Shown: positions 27,543 to 37,462 of the stretch, piece after piece
How the letters are laid out: each line of letters begins with the position of its first letter
Position numbering within the stretch: the stretch's first letter is position 1
Origin: Sulfurimonas sp.
GTDB lineage: Bacteria > Campylobacterota > Campylobacteria > Campylobacterales > Sulfurimonadaceae
Assembly (NCBI RefSeq): GCF_028694605.1
Contig: NZ_JAQVKP010000014.1
Coordinates: forward strand, 35,505-77,397
Direction of reading: 5' to 3'
Length of the DNA stretch: 41,893 nt
Program-made: the position numbers and the translations under genes
Notes under the pieces: generated by a model
Database searches by the model: none
The model's input: the letters and a program-made list of their open reading frames with translations, nothing else
What the model was told of the DNA's origin: nothing

Positions 27543-27547
27543 TTTAC

Positions 27548-28981
27548 ATGAGTGAGAGTAGTTCAGGCATCAAGTTGCCTACTCCGTGGAGATATAATAG
27601 ATATTTTTTCTTTACTTTTTTAACAGTTACGGCTTTGGTTATGCCGTGGATACAGATAGAGGGAAGCCACTTTTTTCTGCTGAGTTTTGACAAACTCAAG
27701 CTGCATCTTGGGTTTGTGCAGTTTGATATGCAAGAACTCTACCTTATGCCGTTTTTGCTGATGATACTCTTTTTGGGGATTTTTGGGATGACTGTTATGG
27801 GCGGAAGAGTATTTTGCGGCTGGATTTGTCCGCAGACTATTTTTCGTGTTATCTACCGTGATGTGATTGAGACAAAACTTCTCAAGCTTAGAAAACGCAT
27901 CAAAAACAAGCAGCAAGAACCGGATATGTCACTGAGTGAAAACAAGATAAAAAAAGTTATAGCCGTTGTTTTGTGGGTAGCACTGTCGTTTGTGGCAAGC
28001 GCAAATCTTATCTGGTATTTTGTGCCGCCTGAGGATTTTTTTGCTTATATGGCAGACCCTTTTGAGCATATGATTTTGCTTGGAACGCTTGTTTCGTCCG
28101 CTCTTTTTCTTATCTATGATATCGTCTTTTTGCAAGAAGATTACTGTATCTATGTCTGTCCGTACTCAAGGGTTCAGTCTGTTCTCTATGATGACCACAC
28201 CGTTATGGCACTCTACAACACTAACCGTGGCGGGCATATCTATAATGAGCATAAAGAGAAGGTGTTTACAAAACAAAAAGATTTACAAGCCTTTGAGCCG
28301 CACGCGGAGTGTACGGCATGCGAGAGTTGTGTAACGGTCTGTCCGACCCATATAGACATCCGAAAAGGGTTGCAGCTTGAGTGTATCAACTGTTTGGAGT
28401 GTGTGGATGCCTGTACCGTCGTTATGGGCAAACTGGGTAAACCGTCGCTTGTTACTTGGTCGAGTGAGTATGAGATTATCCAAAAGAAGGGAAAAACACG
28501 CTACTTCCGTCCAAAGATTATTGCATACGCTCTGCTTCTTGTCGGTTTGGCGGTTGCTATGGTTGTGATGGGAAGTAAAAAAGAGCATATGCTCCTTAAC
28601 ATCAACAAAGAAAATCGTCTCTACTCCATCAACAAAGAAGGCGAAGGAAGAGTGGCGGTGGAAAATGCTTATGAGTTTTTACTTCAAAACACACAAAGCG
28701 AGACGCTCAAATTTTATTTTGAAGTAAATTTACCGCAAGGCATGGAAGGGAAACTTGAGATTGTTAAGCCAACGGAGCCTTTTGATATTACGCCTGATGT
28801 CAAAAAGAAGAAGATTGTTGTGCTAAAAACATACGATAAGCTTGCTAATGATGCACGTCACGATACTATCATCCCAATCACGATTCGTGCGTATGCACTG
28901 GGGCATGAAGACAAAATCGTTGTTTTGAGAGAGTCAACATTTACATATCCAAAAGCAGATGTTTTAAAAGAGGCGAAATAA
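27548..28981 (+). CDS. ccoG: Cytochrome c oxidase accessory protein CcoG (FixG/RdxA)
   Basis: The 477-residue membrane ferredoxin-like protein has N-terminal membrane segments (TFLTVTALVMPWIQIEG, LMPFLLMILFLGIFGMTVMG), a CGWICPQT motif, further membrane helices, CIYVCPYSR, and two 4Fe-4S motifs (CTACESCVTVCP and CINCLECVDAC). One more membrane helix and a FixG C-terminal immunoglobulin-like domain follow. CcoG is a copper reductase needed to assemble cbb3-type cytochrome oxidase. The ccoNOQP genes are not in the window, so it is unlinked here. It is divergent from metH. Confidence 0.93.
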   Translation: MSESSSGIKLPTPWRYNRYFFFTFLTVTALVMPWIQIEGSHFFLLSFDKLKLHLGFVQFDMQELYLMPFLLMILFLGIFGMTVMGGRVFCGWICPQTIFRVIYRDVIETKLLKLRKRIKNKQQEPDMSLSENKIKKVIAVVLWVALSFVASANLIWYFVPPEDFFAYMADPFEHMILLGTLVSSALFLIYDIVFLQEDYCIYVCPYSRVQSVLYDDHTVMALYNTNRGGHIYNEHKEKVFTKQKDLQAFEPHAECTACESCVTVCPTHIDIRKGLQLECINCLECVDACTVVMGKLGKPSLVTWSSEYEIIQKKGKTRYFRPKIIAYALLLVGLAVAMVVMGSKKEHMLLNINKENRLYSINKEGEGRVAVENAYEFLLQNTQSETLKFYFEVNLPQGMEGKLEIVKPTEPFDITPDVKKKKIVVLKTYDKLANDARHDTIIPITIRAYALGHEDKIVVLRESTFTYPKADVLKEAK

Positions 28982-29000
28982 TCTTCATTTAAAACACAAT

Positions 29001-29040
29001 TCGATAGACTTTAAAAATTGGCATTTAAAAGGTCTATCGA
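29001..29040 (+). promoter_or_regulatory. 9-bp inverted repeat ending at the start codon of the DUF748 gene
   Basis: TCGATAGAC (29001-29009) and GTCTATCGA (29032-29040) are exact reverse complements with a 22-nt loop. The second arm includes the first base of the ATG, and the weak ribosome site AAAAGG lies at the loop edge. It may sequester the start or be an operator. Confidence 0.5.
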
Positions 29041-32000
29041 TGATAAAAAAAATTCTGCTCTCTCTTTTTATGCTCTATACGCTTTTAGGTTTTTTTGTCA
29101 TTCCTTTTGTTTTAGAGATGCAAATACCAAAAATTGTCTCAAATCAGCTTCACGCAAAACTCTCTATCAAAGATATCTCTTTTAATCCGTTTCTTTTTCA
29201 TCTTGATGTTTATGGGGTAGAGCTTCAAGATGAAAGAGAACAAAAACTCGCCTCTTTTGAAGTATTTAGAGCAAATTTTGAACCTCATCTGCTTTTTGTC
29301 GGGTCGGTTTATTTTAAAAACATCACTCTGCAAAAGCCACAAATTTTTCTGAACTTTGATAAAGAGGGAAAACTAAATTTTGACAATCTTGTCAAAAACA
29401 GTACGCAAAACGAACCGAATAAGACACGCTCAAGCAGCGAACTTCCTCACATCGTCATAGATACGGTTGCACTGGAGGATGGCTCTTTTGCTTTGCATGA
29501 TTTGAGAAATCCAACCCCTTTTGAGCTTGTGGCAGATGCCATCAACCTTAAAGTGAGTGATATTGATACGCAAAGTTTTGATGCAAAGAGTGCAAAAGTA
29601 CGCCTTACTTCACGGCTTGGAGATGGAGGAAGCGTCGATGTGAGAGGCGATATCGCAAGTTACGACCCTTTTATCATTGATGGCAATGTCAACATTGAAG
29701 CGACACAGCTCTATACATTTTGGAAATATATGCAAGACTGCCTCAAGCTTGAGATTGCCGACGGGAAGCTCTTTTTTGTCACAAACTACCATTTTAATGC
29801 AGCAGATATCAACGCAACAACGCTTGAAAATCTTTTTATCTCTCTTGAAAATCTTCGCGTCAAACCAAAGAGTAAAAACCATGATTTGCTTACGCTAAAA
29901 ACTCTTCGTTTAGAGGATGTACGCATAAAACCTATGCGTCAAGAGCTGTTTGTACAGGATATTATCATCGAATCTTTAAGCGCAAACGCAAAAAGAGATA
30001 CGCAGGGCAATATAGACTGGATTGGTTATCTGGAGGCAAAACAGCAAAGCGCAAAAGAGCAGAAGCCGCAAAAAGAGAATGCGCCGTGGAGTGCAGAGGT
30101 CGCAAAGATTTCACTTAATGGCATTGGAGCGCTCTTTGAAGATAAAAGTATCACGCCTAGCGTTAAAACGAAAATGGATGTGGTAAATGCAGAGATAAAA
30201 AATGTGACACTTTTGGGAGAAGAGGCGTTAACTTATAAAGCAGATGTGCGATTGGGTGAAGCTGCGTGTAACTTTCAAGGATTGCTCAAACATAAAAACC
30301 TCATGCTTGATTCCAGCGCCAAATGCTCAAATTTAGGACTTTTGCACTATGTTCCATATATAGACAAGATAGCCTTAGAGCAACTAAAAACATACAACGT
30401 GGCACTAAAGGGCGGGGTTGTAGGTTTTAATGCGCATGTTGCCATTGAGGATAAAAATGCGCAAATTAGTACGGTTATCGATAAAGCAGATCTGAAGCTT
30501 GAGAATTTCCATCTTGCAAAAAGAAAAAGCGGAGAAAAAGTTCTCGCTTTTAAAACTTTTACCATTCAAAATGCTTCTATAGACACCGCTAAAAAAGAGG
30601 CGCATGTGGCAACCACAACGCTAGAGAAGCTCTCTTTTGGTCTCAAAAAAGAGAAAAACGGCTTAATAGACGTTACAGAGCTTGTAGAGCTAAAAGAGGT
30701 CAAAAAAGGCGCCGAAGCAAATATCGCAAAAGACACACCTCAAGAGAAGCCCTACAGGGTAGCGATAGGGGCTTTTGATATGAATGATGCAGAGGTTATT
30801 TTTGAGGATAAAAGTGTACAAAACAGTGCGAAAGTTGTTTTAGACAAGATTCACGCAGGTGCAAAAAATATAGACTCAAATGCAAAGAGCACATTAGCGT
30901 ATGCCATAGATATGCGAGTCAACAAAGTAGGCAAGATAGATGCAAAAGGGTCGCTGCAACATACACCGCTAGAGCAAAAAGGGACGCTAAGGCTTCAAAA
31001 AATCTCCCTAAAAGAGCTTACCCCTTATCTGCAAGAGAGTACATTTTTAAAAATCAGCGACGGATATCTAACTCTGAACAGCAAAAACAGCTATAAGCAA
31101 AGAGACGAGAAGTTTGACGCTTCTGTGGATGGAAGTCTCAATGTGAGAGATTTTTTCTTGCATGATACGCGGGACAACAGTACGATTGCCTCTTTTGTCA
31201 AAGCAGATGTTAACTCATTTGCGTTTAAAAGTACGCCAAACAGGTTGAGTGTCGATGAGGTTTTGCTTGACTCTTTTTATGTTGATGCCCAAATCAATGA
31301 AGACAAAAGTATGAATCTTGCAAAGTTAACCAAAGAGATGCAAGAACCAAAAAAGGAGACAAAAAAAGAGGTCGTACAGCAGAAAGAGCCTTTTGATGCG
31401 AGGCTTCTTAAGCTCAAAGTCAAAAACGGAAGTGCAAATTTTGCGGACTACTCTTTGCCAATTGATTTTAAAACATCCATTCACGACCTAAACGGCGACA
31501 TCTATGCACTATCTAATATCAAAGGCGGCGTGAGTTATGTTGAGATGGACGGAGAGGTGGACGCTTATGGTTCTGCGAAACTCAAGGGTAGCGTGGAGGC
31601 TTCGGATTTTAAATCTTATATGGATTTGAATCTAAACTTTCGCAATCTAAGTCTTAACTCTTTTAGCGGTTACAGTGCCCAGTTTGCAGGCTACAAAATA
31701 GATGAGGGAAAATTTTTCCTAGATTTGCAGTACAAGATTTTTGACTCACAGCTTCTTGGCGAAAACAGTCTTATCATCAAAAAAATCAAACTCGGAGAGG
31801 AGATAGAGGATGAAAATATCACCAAGCTTCCTCTAGGGTTTGCGGTTGCACTCCTAGAAGACAGCGAGGGGGTTATAGATATCAATATGCCAGTAGATGG
31901 CGATTTGAGTAAACCTGATTTTAAATATGGCGCAATGGTTCTTAAAACATTTGCAAATCTAATCATCAAGGCAGTGGCGTCTCCGTTTAAGTTTTTGGGT

Positions 32001-32564
32001 GCTGCGCTTGGGATAAAATCCGATGAGCTTGAGTTTATAGAGTTTGGTGCTTCCGAGTTTGGGCTATTGCCTCCCGAGAGAGAAAAGCTTGACAATATTG
32101 CAAAAATACTGCATGAAAAACCAAAACTCTCGCTTAAAATTTCCGGCGGATATGATACCCAAAAAGACAAAGAGGCAATTCAGGCTAAAAAGCTTACGGA
32201 GGAGGTTATCAAACAAGGTAACGATGGCGGTAGCGTTAGTGTAAACTCTATTGAAATGCTTTGCATCCCTCGTCTTGGCAAAGAGAAGGTAGTGTCCCTT
32301 AGAGCCAAAATAGGAGAAAAATATCATCAAGAACTCTTTAGGGCAGAGTTCCAAAAAGCACTTGTAGATGAGTGTATGACAACATGGAGTGTTTTGGATG
32401 AGGAGCTTGTGGCTCTGGCAAACAGTAGGGCAGATACCATAGCGACCTATCTTATAGGGGTAAAAAACGTAGATGCAACAAAAGTTGTCGTAGAGAAAGT
32501 ACAAAAAAGAGATGATACCAAAGAGCAGTGGGTAAAAAGCACACTTAGAATAGATGCATTATAA
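29040..32564 (+). CDS. AsmA/TamB-like DUF748 envelope protein
   Basis: This 1174-residue protein has one N-terminal membrane helix (ILLSLFMLYTLLGFFVIPFV) and then long repetitive beta-rich modules typical of the DUF748/AsmA-like superfamily (for example DVYGVELQDEREQKLASFEV and NGSANFADYSLPIDFKTSIH). After residue ~930 comes a conserved DUF748 end: ENITKLPLGFAVALLEDSEG, GVIDINMPVDGDLSKPDFKY, then an OmpA-like helical stretch (LPPEREKLDNIAKIL). Such proteins are thought to form a groove that moves phospholipid between inner and outer membranes; the exact role here is inferred. It follows ccoG by 58 bp and may be co-transcribed, although an inverted repeat lies between. Confidence 0.8.
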   Translation: MIKKILLSLFMLYTLLGFFVIPFVLEMQIPKIVSNQLHAKLSIKDISFNPFLFHLDVYGVELQDEREQKLASFEVFRANFEPHLLFVGSVYFKNITLQKPQIFLNFDKEGKLNFDNLVKNSTQNEPNKTRSSSELPHIVIDTVALEDGSFALHDLRNPTPFELVADAINLKVSDIDTQSFDAKSAKVRLTSRLGDGGSVDVRGDIASYDPFIIDGNVNIEATQLYTFWKYMQDCLKLEIADGKLFFVTNYHFNAADINATTLENLFISLENLRVKPKSKNHDLLTLKTLRLEDVRIKPMRQELFVQDIIIESLSANAKRDTQGNIDWIGYLEAKQQSAKEQKPQKENAPWSAEVAKISLNGIGALFEDKSITPSVKTKMDVVNAEIKNVTLLGEEALTYKADVRLGEAACNFQGLLKHKNLMLDSSAKCSNLGLLHYVPYIDKIALEQLKTYNVALKGGVVGFNAHVAIEDKNAQISTVIDKADLKLENFHLAKRKSGEKVLAFKTFTIQNASIDTAKKEAHVATTTLEKLSFGLKKEKNGLIDVTELVELKEVKKGAEANIAKDTPQEKPYRVAIGAFDMNDAEVIFEDKSVQNSAKVVLDKIHAGAKNIDSNAKSTLAYAIDMRVNKVGKIDAKGSLQHTPLEQKGTLRLQKISLKELTPYLQESTFLKISDGYLTLNSKNSYKQRDEKFDASVDGSLNVRDFFLHDTRDNSTIASFVKADVNSFAFKSTPNRLSVDEVLLDSFYVDAQINEDKSMNLAKLTKEMQEPKKETKKEVVQQKEPFDARLLKLKVKNGSANFADYSLPIDFKTSIHDLNGDIYALSNIKGGVSYVEMDGEVDAYGSAKLKGSVEASDFKSYMDLNLNFRNLSLNSFSGYSAQFAGYKIDEGKFFLDLQYKIFDSQLLGENSLIIKKIKLGEEIEDENITKLPLGFAVALLEDSEGVIDINMPVDGDLSKPDFKYGAMVLKTFANLIIKAVASPFKFLGAALGIKSDELEFIEFGASEFGLLPPEREKLDNIAKILHEKPKLSLKISGGYDTQKDKEAIQAKKLTEEVIKQGNDGGSVSVNSIEMLCIPRLGKEKVVSLRAKIGEKYHQELFRAEFQKALVDECMTTWSVLDEELVALANSRADTIATYLIGVKNVDATKVVVEKVQKRDDTKEQWVKSTLRIDAL

Positions 32565-32572
32565 ATTTTTGC

Positions 32573-32595
32573 TATAATTACATTTTTTTAAAGGA
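32573..32595 (+). promoter_or_regulatory. Promoter -10 and ribosome site of the yeiH-like gene
   Basis: TATAAT lies at 32573-32578 and AAAGGA at 32590-32595, 6 nt before the ATG at 32602. The gene is only 37 bp from the preceding stop codon, so it may have both read-through and its own transcription. Confidence 0.5.
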
Positions 32596-32601
32596 TAGTT
32601 T

Positions 32602-33648
32602 ATGCCATTTTCACCCACAAATAGAAAAGGTACGGTAAACGGAGTGATTTTCGTAGCCATCTTTGCCGCAGCGGCAACGATGATTTCAGAAATTGCTTTT
32701 GTAAAATCGCTTGGTATTTCACCACTTGTTATCGGGATTGTTATCGGGATTTTTTATGCCAACACACTACACAACAACACCCCAAAAGCATGGAGTGGCG
32801 GGATAACATTTTCTGCCAAAAAAATCCTTCGCTTTGCTATTGTTTTTTATGGATTTCGCATCACTTTTCAGCAGATAGCGGAGGTTGGCGCGGAGGGCTT
32901 TTTGGTCTCACTTATCATGCTCTCGACTACATTTATACTCGGAACATGGGCAGGGCAGCGATTTTTTAAGATGGATAGAGACACAGCCATGCTCAGTGCT
33001 TCCGGGGCTTCGGTTTGCGGAGCAGCGGCAGTTTTAGCGACAGAGCCTGTTTTAAAAGCGGAGGAGCATAAAGCAGCCATCGCCGTCTCTATGGTTGTTC
33101 TCTTTGGAACCATAGCGATGTTTTTGTACCCCGCACTCTACAACATGGGCATTTTTGATATGAGCGCAAAAGAGTTTGGTATCTATGTGGGCGGGACTAT
33201 CCATGAAGTGGCACAGGTTGTTGCAGTTCCTGCTTCTATACCGGGGGCGAGTGAAGAGATGGCAAATTCGGCGGTCATTGTGAAGATGACGAGAGTTATT
33301 ATGATTGCGCCGATGCTTATCCTTCTTGGGATTTACCTCTCTATGAGTGCAAAAAAGAGCGGGGGCGAGGCAGGCGGCGTAAAGCTTGTTATCCCGTGGT
33401 TTGCGGTTTACTTTATCGGAATGGCAGGATTTAACTCGCTTGGTATCGTGCCGCAAAATATCGTTGCGCTTATCAACCAGATAGATACATTTTTGCTCAC
33501 CATGGCGATGACTGCGCTGGGCATCGGGACGGTATTTTCTAAGTTTAAAGGACTTGGACTGGCACCAATCTATGCGGCGGGAACAATGTTTGCATGGCTT
33601 GTTGTCGGAGGATATTTTATTACAAAATGGGTTGTAGCGACATTTTAG
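32602..33648 (+). CDS. YeiH/UPF0324-family membrane protein, putative sulfate exporter
   Basis: The 348-residue protein has about ten hydrophobic helices and UPF0324 motifs: ISPLVIGIVIGIFYANTLHN, ILRFAIVFYGFRITFQQI, SGASVCGAAAVLATEPVLKA, GGTIHEVAQVVAVPAS, and the C-terminal ALGIGTVFSKFKGLGLAPIY. Family members are annotated as putative sulfate exporters; substrate evidence is weak, so transport of sulfur oxyanions is only a suggestion in what may be a sulfur oxidiser. The start follows AAAGGATAGTTT. Confidence 0.88.
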   Translation: MPFSPTNRKGTVNGVIFVAIFAAAATMISEIAFVKSLGISPLVIGIVIGIFYANTLHNNTPKAWSGGITFSAKKILRFAIVFYGFRITFQQIAEVGAEGFLVSLIMLSTTFILGTWAGQRFFKMDRDTAMLSASGASVCGAAAVLATEPVLKAEEHKAAIAVSMVVLFGTIAMFLYPALYNMGIFDMSAKEFGIYVGGTIHEVAQVVAVPASIPGASEEMANSAVIVKMTRVIMIAPMLILLGIYLSMSAKKSGGEAGGVKLVIPWFAVYFIGMAGFNSLGIVPQNIVALINQIDTFLLTMAMTALGIGTVFSKFKGLGLAPIYAAGTMFAWLVVGGYFITKWVVATF

Positions 33649-33673
33649 GGGTAGAGTTTTAACTAAATCATTA

Positions 33674-33699
33674 TATAATAAAGCTCTATTTTCAAGGAG
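33674..33699 (+). promoter_or_regulatory. Promoter -10 and ribosome site before the 155-residue unknown gene
   Basis: TATAAT is at 33674-33679 and AAGGAG at 33694-33699. Spacing from AAGGAG to the ATG at 33713 is 13 nt, longer than usual. It probably drives the run unknown-TPR-rnhA-rnc-aroC, whose genes overlap or nearly touch. Confidence 0.5.
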
Positions 33700-33712
33700 A
33701 CAAAAAACAAGT

Positions 33713-34180
33713 ATGCCTCACCTGCCAAATACACTCAACTCTTATTGGCTCTGGAGAGAGGTCTGCGCAAAACTTGGCGTCTCAAACCCGACTTATCGGT
33801 ATTGGAAAAGTACTCCAAATCTTAAGCTTAACAACAAGTATCTTTTTGTACAAAAAAACACGCTTCCTCAAAAATATGAGTACGTGGAGAAGATACTCAC
33901 AGATCTCTCCGGGCATCTTCCCATCAAGTACGCTTCTGACAAACTTCATGTCAATGAGCATCTGTTCTCCTACGAGAAGATGAAGCTCTACAAAGAGTTT
34001 GAGTACAAATTTGTCGAGGATGTAAAGTTTGTCAATATCAAAAAATTTTTTACAGAGTTTGGTATAAAAGTTGGGAAAAATTCTATTATTCAGCTTGGGA
34101 AGATAAAAGATTTGGAGTTTGCGCCAAATGCAACATTTTACAACCTAAAAAATGATTACGGCATAGTGGTGTACGACTGA
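33713..34180 (+). CDS. Conserved hypothetical protein, first gene of the TPR-rnhA-rnc-aroC run
   Basis: I do not recognise this 155-residue protein. It has no signal peptide or membrane helix. The N-terminal third (YWLWREVCAKLGVSNPTYRY) could be a MerR/excisionase-like winged helix; the rest is mixed charged (LPIKYASDKLHVNEHLF, FFTEFGIKVGKNSIIQLG) with no metal or catalytic motif. Its TGA shares one base with the next ATG (TGATG), so it is translationally coupled to the TPR gene. The coupled position suggests a housekeeping role in this group, but no function can be given. Confidence 0.75.
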   Translation: MPHLPNTLNSYWLWREVCAKLGVSNPTYRYWKSTPNLKLNNKYLFVQKNTLPQKYEYVEKILTDLSGHLPIKYASDKLHVNEHLFSYEKMKLYKEFEYKFVEDVKFVNIKKFFTEFGIKVGKNSIIQLGKIKDLEFAPNATFYNLKNDYGIVVYD

Positions 34181-35226
34181 TGGATGCTTTTTTTCTGGAG
34201 TCCAAAGACCCGCTTTTTGGGATTATTATCTTTTTTGTTCTTATTTTTGTCATCACATTTTTCTCCTACTGGCTTTCCAAATATAAAAAAAGAGAAGACC
34301 ACAAGCATCTTGACATGTTTTTACAACAATTTCAGTCGCTTCCTTCACAAAACGAGCTTAAAGTGCTTATCGCTAAAGGCGAACTCTCTGAAAAATCTTG
34401 GTTTTTACTTGCAAATGCTTATACGAAGAGCGGTAACTATGAAAAAAGCATTGAGATTTACAGTGAACTTTTAAAAGTCGGAGATAAAGCGAATTATAGA
34501 GATACTATGTTTTTGCTAGGAAAAACCTATTTTAAAGCCGGTTTTTTAGAGCGTGCCAAAACCGTTTTTTTGGAAATACTAAAGGCAAATCCGCGAACCC
34601 CGCAAGCATTAAACTATCTCCTTTTGGTTTATGAGCAGACACGTGACTATAAAGCGGCGATGGAAATTTTGGAGCCATTAGAGGAGCTTGGAAAGGATAC
34701 GGTAGTGCAAAGAGCCTATCTTGAGGCGCTGCTTGTGCTTCACTATACAAAGCTCACGCCACAGCAAAAGGCAGAGGAGTTGTTGCAAATCTATAAAAGT
34801 TCTCATGCACTTACTCACCTTGTTTTTGAGTATCTATTTCGAGTAAATCCTAAGAGCGCTTGGGAGAACTTTGACGCTTCAAAAGCAGAAGAACTTATTG
34901 ATGTTTTATGGAGTGTTGACAAAAAAGATTTAAACCTTGAAGTTATTATGCAAAATAGCTACCTAAGAGAGCTTTACAGCGCCAAAGGGTATATAAAAGT
35001 GGCAAACAGAAGCTCTGTTTTTGAGCTTGATATCCTTATAAACCTTGATGCAAAAGTCAATGCAACGCTTGGTTTTGAGTATATCTGCAATAACTGTAAA
35101 GTTGTTTTCCCGTTTGCATTTCATCGTTGCAGCAATTGCCATGCTATAGACACTTCAAGAGCAGAAATCACTCTTGTAAAAGATTATCATAAGGATTTTA
35201 GTGAAGAAAATAACTCTTTTCAGTGA
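34180..35226 (+). CDS. Membrane-anchored TPR protein with C-terminal zinc ribbon (LapB-like)
   Basis: The 348-residue protein begins with one membrane helix (FGIIIFFVLIFVITFFSYWL), continues with TPR-type helical pairs (SWFLLANAYTKSGNYEKSIE, FLLGKTYFKAGFLERAKTVF, NYLLLVYEQTRDYKAAMEIL) and ends with a zinc ribbon CNNC...CSNC (~298-316). This layout matches LapB/YciM, which controls LpxC turnover in lipopolysaccharide synthesis in enterobacteria, but it is about 40 residues shorter and Campylobacterota equivalents are little studied. Its 3' end overlaps rnhA by 26 bp. Confidence 0.78.
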   Translation: MDAFFLESKDPLFGIIIFFVLIFVITFFSYWLSKYKKREDHKHLDMFLQQFQSLPSQNELKVLIAKGELSEKSWFLLANAYTKSGNYEKSIEIYSELLKVGDKANYRDTMFLLGKTYFKAGFLERAKTVFLEILKANPRTPQALNYLLLVYEQTRDYKAAMEILEPLEELGKDTVVQRAYLEALLVLHYTKLTPQQKAEELLQIYKSSHALTHLVFEYLFRVNPKSAWENFDASKAEELIDVLWSVDKKDLNLEVIMQNSYLRELYSAKGYIKVANRSSVFELDILINLDAKVNATLGFEYICNNCKVVFPFAFHRCSNCHAIDTSRAEITLVKDYHKDFSEENNSFQ

Positions 35227-35632
35227 CGGAAGCGCGCTTGGAAACCCGGGACCGGGCGGATACGCCGCCATCCTTCGCTTTGGAGACAAAGAGAGGGAGA
35301 TTTGCGGAGGAGAGTTGCATACGACTAACAACAGAATGGAACTTTTGGGGGTTATCGAGGGGCTTAGAGCATTAAGGGAGCCGTGCGAAGTTGCTATCGT
35401 ATCAGACTCATCTTATGTCGTAAAGGGGATTAACGAGTGGCTGGGTGATTGGGTCAAAAGAGATTTTAAAAAGGTAAAAAATCCGGATTTATGGATGGAG
35501 TATATAAAAGTAGCAAAACCGCATAGAGTTAGTGCAACATGGGTACGAGGACATGACGGACATCCCGAAAATGAACGGTGCGACATTTTGGCAAAAGATG
35601 AAGCTCAAAAAATGAAAGAGAAAAGACAATGA
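35201..35632 (+). CDS. rnhA: Ribonuclease HI
   Basis: The 143-residue protein has all RNase HI catalytic residues: D9 (LFSDGS), E47 (NNRMELL), D69 (VSDSSY) and D128 (NERCDILA), plus H118 in the flexible loop and the basic protrusion around 86-93. It degrades RNA in RNA-DNA hybrids in the cytoplasm. The start is GTG at 35201, preceded by AAGGATTTTA and lying inside the TPR gene. Its stop overlaps the rnc start (ATGA). Confidence 0.95.
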   Translation: MKKITLFSDGSALGNPGPGGYAAILRFGDKEREICGGELHTTNNRMELLGVIEGLRALREPCEVAIVSDSSYVVKGINEWLGDWVKRDFKKVKNPDLWMEYIKVAKPHRVSATWVRGHDGHPENERCDILAKDEAQKMKEKRQ

Positions 35633-36309
35633 GTAAAAAAATAGAGGATTTAGAAGAGGTTTTGGGGTATAAGTTTAAAAACAATAAGCTCCTTATCGAA
35701 GCGCTGACGCACAAAAGCCATAAACAGCCCTACGATAATGAGCGACTTGAGTTTTTGGGTGATGCGGTTTTGGATTTGATTGTCGGAGAGTATCTTTTTT
35801 TCAAATTTCCAAAATCAGATGAAGGTTCTTTGTCAAAAATCAGAGCATCGCTTGTCAATGAAGATGGGTTTGAAAAACTTGCACGCTCCATAGGGCTTGG
35901 GCAGCATATCTATCTATCAAACGCGGAAGAGAATAACGGCGGGCGCGAAAAAGCCTCACTGCTCTCAAACGCTTTTGAAGCGGTGATGGGTGCTATCTAT
36001 CTTGAGAGCGGGTTAGAGCGTGTGCGTGAGATTGCGATTGCGCTTATAGAGAAGAACCATCCTGACATATCGCTTGATTCGCTCTTTCGTGATTTCAAAA
36101 CAACGCTTCAAGAGCTTACACAGGCAAGATTTGGAGAGACCCCGGAGTATATAGTGGTGGCAAGTCGAGGACCTGATCATAAAAAAGAGTTTGAGGTAGC
36201 GGTTATCATAGAAAACAAAGAATATGCAAGGGCTGTAGGAAAAAGCAAAAAAATTGCACAACAAGAGGCAGCAGCGGTGGCGGTAAAATTGTTAAAGGAA
36301 GCAAAGTGA
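35629..36309 (+). CDS. rnc: Ribonuclease III
   Basis: The 226-residue protein has the RNase III signature [14 protein letters not shown] with E41 and D45, the second metal-binding region [11 protein letters not shown], and a C-terminal double-stranded RNA-binding domain ([20 protein letters not shown] to [13 protein letters not shown]). It processes rRNA precursors and structured mRNAs. It starts within the rnhA stop (ATGA) and ends within the aroC start, so the genes are tightly coupled. Confidence 0.96.
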   Translation: MSKKIEDLEEVLGYKFKNNKLLIEALTHKSHKQPYDNERLEFLGDAVLDLIVGEYLFFKFPKSDEGSLSKIRASLVNEDGFEKLARSIGLGQHIYLSNAEENNGGREKASLLSNAFEAVMGAIYLESGLERVREIAIALIEKNHPDISLDSLFRDFKTTLQELTQARFGETPEYIVVASRGPDHKKEFEVAVIIENKEYARAVGKSKKIAQQEAAAVAVKLLKEAK

Positions 36310-37382
36310 ACAGTTTTGGACAAAAATTAAAAATAAGCACGTTTGGAGAGTCGCACGGCAGGGCAATCGGATGTCTGCTTGATGGCATTCCAGCAGGGCT
36401 TGAGATAGATGAGGCGTTTATTCAAAGCGAGCTAGACCGCAGAAAACCTGGTAAAAGCGAGTTTGAGACGGCAAGAAAAGAAGATGATAAAGTAGAGATA
36501 CTCAGCGGAGTATTTGAGGGCAAAAGCACTGGAACACCCATCGCTATGGTTATCTACAACACAGACCAAAAATCCAAAGACTACTCAAATATCAAAGATA
36601 TTTTTCGCCCCGGGCATGCAGATTTTACCTATTTTCACAAGTACGGTTTACGTGATTACCGTGGCGGTGGAAGAAGTTCTGCGAGAGAGACGGCGGCACG
36701 AGTGGCGGCAGGTGCCATAGCAAAACTGATGTTGCGCCGACTTGACATTGAGGTACTTAGCGGTATTTGTGAGATTGACGGAATAAAATCTGAAACTTTT
36801 GACTACGAAGCAGCAAAAAAAAGCATCATTTATGCGCTTGATGCTGCGAAAGAGGAGGCACAAAAAGAGGCAGTGCTTAGAGCTAAAAATACACACGATT
36901 CAGTCGGCGGTGTATCAAGGGTAGTGGTGCGAGGTGCACCAATAGGACTGGGTCAGCCGCTCTACTATAAGCTAGATAGTGTTTTAGCGGATGCCATGAT
37001 GGGTATCAATGCAGTAAAAGCGGTTGAGATAGGCGATGGGATTTTAAGTGCTTCTTTGAAAGGATCGCAAAACAATGATGCCATAAGAGCAAGCGGATTT
37101 CTCTCCAACCATGCAGGCGGTATCTTAGGCGGTATCAGCAACGGCGAAGAGATTGTTATGAATGTCTATTTCAAACCGACACCTTCTATCTTTCAAGAGC
37201 AGCAAACTATTACAAGCCAAAACGAAGAGGTTGACTTCTCGCTCAAAGGGCGCCATGACCCGTGCGTTGCCATCAGAGGAACCGTAGTATGCGAAGCTAT
37301 GGCAGCACTTGTTATCGCCGATATGGTGCTTTTAAATATGGGCTCCAAGATGGACGGGGTTGTTAGATATTATAAACAGTAG
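36306..37382 (+). CDS. aroC: Chorismate synthase
   Basis: The 358-residue protein has AroC signatures: [20 protein letters not shown], the glycine/arginine-rich [20 protein letters not shown] and [20 protein letters not shown]. It converts 5-enolpyruvylshikimate-3-phosphate to chorismate with reduced flavin, the last common step of aromatic biosynthesis. The start is a GTG overlapping the rnc stop (GTGA), immediately followed by [17 protein letters not shown]; the length is normal for the family. Confidence 0.96.
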   Translation: MNSFGQKLKISTFGESHGRAIGCLLDGIPAGLEIDEAFIQSELDRRKPGKSEFETARKEDDKVEILSGVFEGKSTGTPIAMVIYNTDQKSKDYSNIKDIFRPGHADFTYFHKYGLRDYRGGGRSSARETAARVAAGAIAKLMLRRLDIEVLSGICEIDGIKSETFDYEAAKKSIIYALDAAKEEAQKEAVLRAKNTHDSVGGVSRVVVRGAPIGLGQPLYYKLDSVLADAMMGINAVKAVEIGDGILSASLKGSQNNDAIRASGFLSNHAGGILGGISNGEEIVMNVYFKPTPSIFQEQQTITSQNEEVDFSLKGRHDPCVAIRGTVVCEAMAALVIADMVLLNMGSKMDGVVRYYKQ

Positions 37383-37462
37383 TTTAAATTATTGAAGTAA
37401 TAAGTTTTTATTAATTTTAATATAGCTAAAATGTCCCTGAAAAATCAAAAGAGGTGATGTTG

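Noticed and set aside
27374..27547. A cobalamin or SAM riboswitch before metH.
   Set aside because: No B12-box or SAM-box core was recognised and the leader is short; only a simple inverted repeat is seen.
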